From an uncultured Bacillota bacterium (lineage in GTDB: Bacteria > Bacillota > Clostridia > Peptostreptococcales > Anaerovoracaceae): 5,512 bases of DNA. Made by a program: the position numbers and the translations under genes. Below are positions 1 to 5,512 of the stretch, one piece after another. Position 1 is the first letter of the stretch, and every line of letters begins with the position of its first letter. Below the pieces are notes generated by a model, which searched no databases, was not told the DNA's origin, and saw only the letters and a program-made list of their open reading frames with translations. The stretch spans positions 1 to 5,512 of the forward strand of contig CAMYWZ010000089.1 of assembly GCA_947302945.1 (NCBI GenBank). The letters run 5' to 3'.

Positions 1-414
1 CGGGCGGGGCAGGAATTCCCCTACCTGGAATCGACGGCGGCCTACTGCGAAGCCATGGACGCCCTTTACAAAAAGTACGGCTATTATCTGGACCATCTGG
101 ACAACTACGTCTTCCCGGGCAAGGAAGGCGCGGAAAAGATCGCGTCCATCAATAAGAAGCTCCGCAGCATAGGCACCGCCCTATCGCCCGACATCGCCAG
201 GATGAAGGACTTTGCCCCGGGCGTGGACGGCCTTCCTCCCTCGGACGTCCTCAAATACTGGTTCAAGGACGGTTCGTGGATGGCCATCAGGCCTTCGGGA
301 ACGGAACCTAAGACCAAGGTCTACTACTGCATACACGACAACGACAAAGAAGCTGCCGCTGCTTCCCTTGCAAAGAAAAAAGCACTCATCGAAAGCGTCA
401 TAAACAGCATATAA
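1..414 (+). CDS. pgcA: Phosphoglucomutase/phosphomannomutase family protein, C-terminal part (5' end outside window)
   Basis: This is a partial gene: the frame is open from base 1 and ends at TAA 412-414, leaving 137 codons of a protein that is usually about 550-600 residues. The visible part is the C-terminal (fourth) domain of an alpha-D-phosphohexomutase. It carries the phosphate-binding loop RPSGTEPK at nt 289-312, which grips the phosphate of the sugar in this superfamily. The upstream stretch containing YGYYLDHLDNYVF and GKEGAEKI resembles the Bacillus PgcA-type alpha-phosphoglucomutase. The catalytic phosphoserine and metal-binding loops lie outside the window. The likely cytoplasmic reaction is glucose-6-phosphate to glucose-1-phosphate, which would supply GlgC and also take the product of GlgP back into glycolysis. 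The location immediately before glgB supports the glucose role over a mannose role, but substrate specificity cannot be read from this fragment. The ATG at 55 is internal, because homology continues upstream of it. Confidence 0.88.
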   Translation, partial: RAGQEFPYLESTAAYCEAMDALYKKYGYYLDHLDNYVFPGKEGAEKIASINKKLRSIGTALSPDIARMKDFAPGVDGLPPSDVLKYWFKDGSWMAIRPSGTEPKTKVYYCIHDNDKEAAAASLAKKKALIESVINSI

Positions 415-415
415 G

Positions 416-2302
416 ATGGATATCAAACAGTTCGAAAAAGAGAATAAGGACCGCATATATCTGTTCAACCAGGGCACGTACCACAGGGCCTACGAGCTTC
501 TGGGCGCCCACGTTACGGAAGAGGACGGAAAGAAAGGCGTGCGCTTTACTGTCTGGGCACCCGGAGCAAAGTCTGTCGGAGTTGCCGGAGATTTCAACGG
601 CTGGAACGCGGACAGCTTCCTCCTTTCCCATGCCGGAAAAAGCGGCATATGGACGGGCTTTTCCGAAGGTGCAGCCGAAGGCCAGACCTACAAGTTCCGC
701 ATCAGGACCGACAACGGCCGCGATCTCATGAAGGCAGACCCCTATGCGTTCTTCTCCGAGATGCGCCCCAAAACAGCCTCCGTCATCAGGGACCTTTCCT
801 ACAAATGGCACGACGCCGGCTGGACCGCAAAAAGAGCCGCCGCGGACCACCTGAACATGCCCAAGAACATCTATGAAGTCCATCTCGGCTCCTGGATGCG
901 CCACACCGACCGCATGGGTGAAGGCCAGTACTACACCTACCGGGAACTTGCCGACACCCTCGTCCCCTACGTCAAAATGATGGGCTATACCCACATGGAG
1001 ATACTCCCTGTCATGGAGCATCCGCTGGACGATTCCTGGGGCTACCAGGTAACAGGCTACTTCTCCGCCACGGCAAGGTACGGATGCCCGCAGGACCTGA
1101 TGTACCTCATAGACGAGGCTCACAAAGCAGGCATAGGCGTCATACTCGACTGGGTACCCGCCCACTTCTGCCCGGACGAACACGGCCTTGTGCAGTTCAA
1201 CGGCCACGAGCTCTACGAAAAGCGCAAGCACCCCCAGTGGGGCACCCTGATCTTCGACTACGGAAGACCGGAAGTCAGGAGCTTCCTCCTTTCCAGCGCC
1301 CGCTTCTGGATGGACAAATACCACGCCGACGGCATCAGGGTCGACGGCGTCAGCTCCATGCTGTATCTCAACTTCGGCATAGACGACCCGGCCCAGAAGA
1401 CCTTCAACAAATACGGCGAGGAAGGCAATCTCGAGGCGGTCTCATTCCTTCAGGACCTTTCCCGCATGACAGGCAGGGATTTCCCCGGAGTCATGCTCTT
1501 CGCGGAGGAAAGCACGGCCTGGCCCAACGTCACCAAACCGCCGGAGATGGGCGGCCTGGGCTTCCACTACAAGTGGAACATGGGCTGGATGAACGACACT
1601 CTCCGCTACGTCTCCGAAGACTACATCTACAGAAAGCACGACCACAACCTTATCACCTTCTCGATGATGTACGCCTTCTCGGAAAACTACATACTCCCCC
1701 TCTCTCACGATGAAGTAGTGCACGGCAAACGCTCTATAATAGGACGCCAGCAGGGAGACTATGACAGGCAGTTCAACGGACTTAAGGCCCTGGCAGTCTA
1801 CCAGCTCACCCACCCCGGCGGCAAGCTGAACTTCATGGGCACCGAGATAGGCCAGTTCATAGAGTGGCGCTTCTACGAAGAGATCGAGTGGTTCCTTCTC
1901 AAATACGACAGGCACAGGGAGCATCATGAGTTCATCATGAAGCTCAACAACGTCTATCTCAGGGAGAAAGCTCTCTGGGAGCAGGACCACGGCTGGGAAG
2001 GCTTCACATGGATGGAGCCCGGCGACGCGGAGCGCAGCATACTCGCCTACGTCAGGCGGCCAAAGTCCGGAAAGCACCCGGACCTGGTAATAGTCAACTT
2101 CGGCTGGAACGGAGAAGAAGCCTACCGGGTCGGAGTACCCGTTCCCGGAGATTGGCAGGTGCTCATCAGCAGCGCCGATCCTTCGATGGAAGGAAGCATA
2201 ATACATACCGAAAACATACCCTGGAGCGGACAGCAGCAGTCCCTTGCGGTAAAGCTGCCCACGACCTGCGGAATGATACTCAAACACATAAGGAGAAACT
2301 GA
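416..2302 (+). CDS. glgB: 1,4-alpha-glucan (glycogen) branching enzyme GlgB
   Basis: GH13 branching enzyme (EC 2.4.1.18) of 628 residues. It cleaves an alpha-1,4 chain and rejoins it through an alpha-1,6 bond, making glycogen branched. A CBM48-type beta-sandwich lies at about residues 20-115 (VRFTVWAPGAKSVGVAGDFNGW region, 42-63), followed by the catalytic (beta/alpha)8 barrel at about 150-510 and a C-terminal beta domain at about 525-628. The GH13 conserved regions are present: DWVPAH with D245 and H250; GIRVDG with R308 and the nucleophile D310; FAEES with the general acid E364; and LSHDEVVHGK with H431 and the stabilising D432. The length fits the Bacillus type (about 630), without the extra N-terminal domain of the roughly 730-residue E. 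coli enzyme. The start at ATG 416 follows the upstream stop after a single base and has no good Shine-Dalgarno sequence, so translational coupling is likely. The conserved N-terminal block (FNQGTYHRAYELLGAH) begins soon after, which supports this start. Region II reads GVSSM where A is common at the G position. Confidence 0.97.
   Translation: MDIKQFEKENKDRIYLFNQGTYHRAYELLGAHVTEEDGKKGVRFTVWAPGAKSVGVAGDFNGWNADSFLLSHAGKSGIWTGFSEGAAEGQTYKFRIRTDNGRDLMKADPYAFFSEMRPKTASVIRDLSYKWHDAGWTAKRAAADHLNMPKNIYEVHLGSWMRHTDRMGEGQYYTYRELADTLVPYVKMMGYTHMEILPVMEHPLDDSWGYQVTGYFSATARYGCPQDLMYLIDEAHKAGIGVILDWVPAHFCPDEHGLVQFNGHELYEKRKHPQWGTLIFDYGRPEVRSFLLSSARFWMDKYHADGIRVDGVSSMLYLNFGIDDPAQKTFNKYGEEGNLEAVSFLQDLSRMTGRDFPGVMLFAEESTAWPNVTKPPEMGGLGFHYKWNMGWMNDTLRYVSEDYIYRKHDHNLITFSMMYAFSENYILPLSHDEVVHGKRSIIGRQQGDYDRQFNGLKALAVYQLTHPGGKLNFMGTEIGQFIEWRFYEEIEWFLLKYDRHREHHEFIMKLNNVYLREKALWEQDHGWEGFTWMEPGDAERSILAYVRRPKSGKHPDLVIVNFGWNGEEAYRVGVPVPGDWQVLISSADPSMEGSIIHTENIPWSGQQQSLAVKLPTTCGMILKHIRRN
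2291..2296 (+). promoter_or_regulatory. Ribosome binding site of glgP
   Basis: AGGAGA lies 9 nt upstream of ATG 2306. It is entirely inside the last codons of glgB, so ribosomes finishing glgB arrive on top of the glgP initiation region. This fixes the glgP start and suggests coupled translation of the two enzymes. Confidence 0.8.
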
Positions 2303-2305
2303 AAC

Positions 2306-4735
2306 ATGGCTTTCAGCAGTTTTAAAGACAAAGACGATTTCAAAGAAGCATACCTTGCTATACTCAACTACACATTCTCAAAACCCGCCGACGAATGCAC
2401 GGACTGGGAACAGTACGAAGCTCTGGTGTACCTCATCAAGAAGGAGGCGGAAGTTCAGAGGGTGGCTTCAGTGCACAAACATCAGGAAAAGCAGGACAAG
2501 AAGGTCTTCTACTTCTCCATGGAGTTCCTCATCGGAAAGCTCCTGGAAAACTACCTGATAAACATAGGCTGCAAGGATATAGTCGAAGAAGGACTTAAGG
2601 AACTGGGCATAGACCTTCAGACCCTCTTTGAGCTCGATCCGGACCCGGGCCTGGGCAACGGAGGCCTCGGCAGGCTCGCAGCGTGCTTCATGGATTCCCT
2701 CGCCTCCATGAACATCTATTCGACGGGCATGGGAATACGCTACCGCTTCGGACTCTTCAGGCAGAAGATAGAAAACGGATACCAGGTCGAGTACCCGGAC
2801 GCGTGGCTGGCCAACGGCTACCCGTGGGAAACTCCCGCCCCCTACGACAGCGTCGAAGTGCGCTTCGGCGGCAGGGTCGAGAGGCATTTCGACAACGGCC
2901 ACATGAGCTTCGAGCACAAGGATTACACAGCGGTCAAAGCCACCCCGTACAACGTCAACATGATAGGCTACGGCGGCAAGAGCATCAACAGGCTCAAGCT
3001 GTGGAGCGCTTCGCTATCCGACGACACCCTGGACATGCAGGCCTTCAACAGAGGAGACTACAGCAAGGCTTTAAGCCAGAGCGCCGAGATCGAAGCCATC
3101 AACTGCATACTCTACCCGGACGATTCCCTTGGCGAAGGCAGAAAGCTTCGCCTCATGCAGGAATACTTCTTCGTCGCGGCAGGGATCGCGGCCATAGTCA
3201 AAGGCTACAAGAAGGACTACGGCACCGAAGCCTGGCATGAGATGCCAAACCGCACCAGCATCCACATCAACGACACCCACCCCACCCTCTGCATACCCGA
3301 ACTCATGAGGGTCCTCGTGGACGAGGAAGGCCTCGAATGGGACGACGCGTGGGACATCACCACCCGCACCATCTCCTTCACCAACCACACCGTGCTTCCC
3401 GAAGCCCTTGAAAAATGGAGCATTCCTCTGATGCAGAGCCTGCTTCCGAGAGTCTACATGATCATCGAGGAGATAGACAGGCGCTGGAGGGAGGAGCTCG
3501 AAATAATGGGCTGCGGCGGCAACGACACCTTAAGAGCCACTTCAGTCCTCTGGGACGGCGAAGTACGCATGGCCAACCTCTCCGTCATAGGCAGCAATTC
3601 CGTAAACGGCGTAGCCAAGCTGCACTCTGAGATACTCGTAAAGGACGTTTTCAGCAGCTTCTACAGCATCTTCCCGGAGCGCTTCAACAACAAGACCAAC
3701 GGCGTCAGCCACAGGCGCTTTCTCATACAGTCCAACCCGGACCTTGCGGATCTCATCTGCAGCTGCATAGGAGACGGCTGGATAAAAGACATGAGCAAGT
3801 GCGAAGCCCTTCTCAAGTTCAAGGACGACCCGTCCGTGCTCGAAAAGCTCTCGAAGATAAAGCGCATCAACAAAGTCCGCCTGTCCAACTACATCGCGGC
3901 GCACGGCGGCCCGCTCACGGACCCTGACAGCATCTTCGACATTCAGGTCAAGAGGATGCACGCGTACAAGAGGCAGCTCCTCAACGCCTTCAAAGTCCTG
4001 GATCTTTACAACACGCTCTGCAAGGATCCGTTCAGGAATATGGAGCCTGTCACCTTCGTGTTCTCCGGAAAGGCTGCCCAGGGGTACGCCTTCGCCAAGG
4101 AAACGATCAAATTCATCAACAGCGTCGCTAAGCTCGTCAACTCCGATCCGGTAGTCAGCCAGAAGATCAAGGTCGTGTTCATAGAAAACTTCTGCGTTTC
4201 GAACGCCCAGCTCATATACCCGGCAGCCGAGATCTCCGAGCAGATATCCACAGCCGGAAAAGAAGCCTCCGGCACAGGCAACATGAAGTTCATGATGAAC
4301 GGCGCCATCACTTTGGGCACCCTCGACGGCGCAAATGTGGAGATAAGGGACGCTGTCGGCGAGGAGAACATCTGCATCTTCGGCCTCACCGCGGACCAGA
4401 CCGCAGCCATATACCGCAGCGGCGGATACAGCTCGCAGCAGACCGCCGACGCCGACCCGCGCCTTAAGAAGATGATGAGCCAGCTCGTCGACGGCACCTT
4501 CTCTGCCTCCGGAGCGAACTTCTGGGGCATCTATGACGCCATGCTGCGCCACAACGACGAATACTTCGTCCTGAAGGACTTCGACTCGTACGTAAGCGCC
4601 TTTAACAGGCTCTGCGCGCTCCATCAGGACAGCACTTCATGGAACCGCATATCCCTAGTGAACATCGCGAAGTCCGGCTGCTTCTCCAGCGACAGGACCA
4701 TAAGCGAGTACGCTTCGGATATCTGGCACATATAA
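2306..4735 (+). CDS. glgP: Glycogen/alpha-glucan phosphorylase GlgP
   Basis: GT35 phosphorylase (EC 2.4.1.1) of 809 residues, close to the usual bacterial length. It shortens alpha-1,4-glucan chains with inorganic phosphate, releasing glucose-1-phosphate, and uses pyridoxal phosphate as cofactor. The PLP lysine is K661 in EASGTGNMKF, matching muscle phosphorylase K680. Other family motifs are FYFSMEFLIGK (68-78), GLGNGGLGRLAACFMDSLA (115-133), INDTHPT (321-327), HTVLPEALE (361-369), NNKTNGVSHRR (461-471) and the phosphate-site segment VKRMHAYKRQ (548-557), with K549, R550, H552 and K555. GTLDGANVEI (671-680) follows the PLP site. The N-terminal serine phosphorylation segment of animal enzymes is not recognisable, so that control is not expected. 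ATG 2306 has a well-placed ribosome binding site inside the end of glgB, 3 nt after its stop. The product glucose-1-phosphate connects it to both the phosphomutase and GlgC. A maltodextrin phosphorylase specificity cannot be excluded, but the neighbours favour glycogen. Confidence 0.97.
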   Translation: MAFSSFKDKDDFKEAYLAILNYTFSKPADECTDWEQYEALVYLIKKEAEVQRVASVHKHQEKQDKKVFYFSMEFLIGKLLENYLINIGCKDIVEEGLKELGIDLQTLFELDPDPGLGNGGLGRLAACFMDSLASMNIYSTGMGIRYRFGLFRQKIENGYQVEYPDAWLANGYPWETPAPYDSVEVRFGGRVERHFDNGHMSFEHKDYTAVKATPYNVNMIGYGGKSINRLKLWSASLSDDTLDMQAFNRGDYSKALSQSAEIEAINCILYPDDSLGEGRKLRLMQEYFFVAAGIAAIVKGYKKDYGTEAWHEMPNRTSIHINDTHPTLCIPELMRVLVDEEGLEWDDAWDITTRTISFTNHTVLPEALEKWSIPLMQSLLPRVYMIIEEIDRRWREELEIMGCGGNDTLRATSVLWDGEVRMANLSVIGSNSVNGVAKLHSEILVKDVFSSFYSIFPERFNNKTNGVSHRRFLIQSNPDLADLICSCIGDGWIKDMSKCEALLKFKDDPSVLEKLSKIKRINKVRLSNYIAAHGGPLTDPDSIFDIQVKRMHAYKRQLLNAFKVLDLYNTLCKDPFRNMEPVTFVFSGKAAQGYAFAKETIKFINSVAKLVNSDPVVSQKIKVVFIENFCVSNAQLIYPAAEISEQISTAGKEASGTGNMKFMMNGAITLGTLDGANVEIRDAVGEENICIFGLTADQTAAIYRSGGYSSQQTADADPRLKKMMSQLVDGTFSASGANFWGIYDAMLRHNDEYFVLKDFDSYVSAFNRLCALHQDSTSWNRISLVNIAKSGCFSSDRTISEYASDIWHI

Positions 4736-4774
4736 CACATTCATGACACTCGCATCTGCGAACGGAGGAAATGT
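4736..4774. other. glgP-glgC intergenic spacer, no promoter or terminator seen
   Basis: This 39-nt spacer is the only real gap in the window. It holds the glgC ribosome binding site. There is no GC-rich hairpin followed by a T run, and no convincing -35/-10 pair. It is most simply read as an internal spacer of a continuous transcript. Confidence 0.6.
4764..4768 (+). promoter_or_regulatory. Ribosome binding site of glgC
   Basis: GGAGG is followed by 6 nt and then ATG 4775. A second ATG at 4771, in another frame, would have only 2 nt of spacing and encodes no recognisable protein, so the site selects 4775 as the start. Confidence 0.85.
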
Positions 4775-5512
4775 ATGTACAAGAAAGACTGCATTGCGAT
4801 GCTCCTCGCCGGAGGCCAGGGCACCAGGCTCGGGGACCTCACCGAAAACATCGCAAAACCAGCTGTTTCGTTCGGCGGGAAGTACAGGATCATAGACTTC
4901 TCGCTGTCCAACTGCATCAATTCGGGCATAGACACGGTCGGCATCCTTGTCCAGTACAGACCGGGCTCTTTAAACCAGTACCTCGGAAACGGCGGCGCCT
5001 GGGACCTTGACAGCTCGGACGGCGGCGCCCAGGTCCTCTCCCCTTACGCCACACAGGAAGGCGGAGCCTGGTACGAAGGCACGGCCGACGCCATCTACCG
5101 CAACATCGAGTTCATAGACTCCTACGACCCCGAGAACGTCCTCATCCTGTCCGGAGACCATATCTACAGGATGGACTACGAAAAGATGCTCAGCGTCCAT
5201 AAAAAGAATGCTGCAGACCTTACCGTATCTGTCATAGAAGTCCCCTGGGAGGAAGCCAGCCGCTTCGGCATAATGACGCTCGGCGAAGGCGACAAGATAG
5301 TTAAGTTCTCCGAAAAACCCAAGGACCCGGACAGCAACACAGCCTCCATGGGAATATACATCTTCACCTGGAAGGCCCTCCGCAAAGCCCTCCTCGAAGA
5401 CCACTGCGATCCGAACTCCGACAAGGACTTCGGAAAGAACGTCATACCCAGGATGCTCTCGCAGGGCAAGAGGCTCTTCGCCTACAGATTCAGCGGATAC
5501 TGGAAGGACGTA
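4775..5512 (+). CDS. glgC: Glucose-1-phosphate adenylyltransferase (ADP-glucose pyrophosphorylase) GlgC, N-terminal part (3' end outside window)
   Basis: Partial gene: 246 codons are visible and the frame is still open at the right edge. The family is usually about 380-430 residues. GlgC (EC 2.7.7.27) makes ADP-glucose and pyrophosphate from ATP and glucose-1-phosphate, the committed step of bacterial glycogen synthesis. The visible part is the nucleotidyltransferase domain. The nucleotide-binding signature [10 protein letters not shown] lies at 10-19 and [16 protein letters not shown] at 27-42. [10 protein letters not shown] (126-135) contains D128, matching catalytic D142 of the E. coli enzyme. 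SEKP (179-182) contains K181, matching the glucose-1-phosphate-binding K195. GYWKDV (241-246) is the end of the visible region. The C-terminal beta-helix is missing because of the window edge. The start at 4775 is set by the Shine-Dalgarno spacing and by family alignment; no in-frame ATG, GTG or TTG lies between it and the previous stop. A regulatory GlgD-type paralogue is less likely, because both of these key residues are intact. Confidence 0.95.
   Translation, partial: MYKKDCIAMLLAGGQGTRLGDLTENIAKPAVSFGGKYRIIDFSLSNCINSGIDTVGILVQYRPGSLNQYLGNGGAWDLDSSDGGAQVLSPYATQEGGAWYEGTADAIYRNIEFIDSYDPENVLILSGDHIYRMDYEKMLSVHKKNAADLTVSVIEVPWEEASRFGIMTLGEGDKIVKFSEKPKDPDSNTASMGIYIFTWKALRKALLEDHCDPNSDKDFGKNVIPRMLSQGKRLFAYRFSGYWKDV

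Noticed and set aside
398..1324. A 308-codon open frame on the minus strand opposite glgB
   Set aside because: It lies wholly opposite a strongly conserved GH13 coding region, and its translation (rich in V, G, A, E, H) resembles no protein family I know. Long antisense frames are expected opposite GC-rich genes that avoid certain codons.
1084..1713. A 209-codon plus-strand frame inside glgB, with an Arg/Pro/His-rich product
   Set aside because: It is an out-of-frame reading of glgB. The low-complexity Arg/Pro/His composition is typical of a frame-shifted GC-rich gene.
1442..2287. A 281-codon minus-strand open frame opposite the C-terminal half of glgB
   Set aside because: Same shadow effect; no recognisable domain and no independent regulatory context.
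3542..4624. A 360-codon open frame on the minus strand opposite glgP
   Set aside because: Codon-for-codon mirror of glgP: the frame lies opposite conserved phosphorylase motifs including the PLP site, and its translation has the same V/E/A/D-rich composition as other shadow frames, with no recognisable domain.
4751..4760. Small palindrome CGCA-TC-TGCG before glgC, considered as a terminator or operator
   Set aside because: Four base pairs with a two-base loop cannot form a stable hairpin and no T run follows. An operator cannot be argued from ten bases without repeats elsewhere.
1..5512. Search for mobile elements, CRISPR repeats, tRNA genes, riboswitches and a hidden novel system
   Set aside because: The window is nearly fully occupied by four well-known metabolic genes. 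No direct or inverted repeats of note, no transposase or integrase and no intergenic space large enough for an RNA element were seen by reading.

Overview
The window is a four-gene, all plus-strand segment of a bacterial glycogen metabolism operon. In order it holds the C-terminal end of a phosphoglucomutase-type sugar phosphomutase (1-414, cut at the left edge), glgB glycogen branching enzyme (416-2302), glgP glycogen/alpha-glucan phosphorylase (2306-4735), and the N-terminal part of glgC, glucose-1-phosphate adenylyltransferase (from 4775, cut at the right edge). Essentially every base is coding. The gaps are 1, 3 and 39 nt, with no promoter or terminator visible in any of them, so the genes are probably read from one transcript that starts to the left of the window and continues to the right.

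The genes form a cycle around glucose-1-phosphate. The phosphomutase interconverts glucose-6-phosphate and glucose-1-phosphate. GlgC activates glucose-1-phosphate to ADP-glucose. A glycogen synthase (glgA, not in this window) would polymerise it, and GlgB adds alpha-1,6 branches. GlgP releases glucose-1-phosphate from the outer chains by phosphorolysis. Synthesis and breakdown are therefore encoded together. The catalytic residues expected for each family are present in the parts that can be seen.

Organism: probably a GC-rich member of the Bacillota, most likely class Clostridia. The reasons are the short (about 630-residue) GlgB without an extra N-terminal domain, the PgcA-like phosphomutase tail, and the Gram-positive look of GlgC and GlgP. 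GC content is in the mid-to-high 50s by eye, yet AUA (Ile) and AGG (Arg) codons are unusually common. The taxonomic placement is inferred from remembered family features, not from a search.

I see no mobile element, CRISPR array, RNA gene or clearly novel system. This is a conventional metabolic operon, and the findings below are modest.
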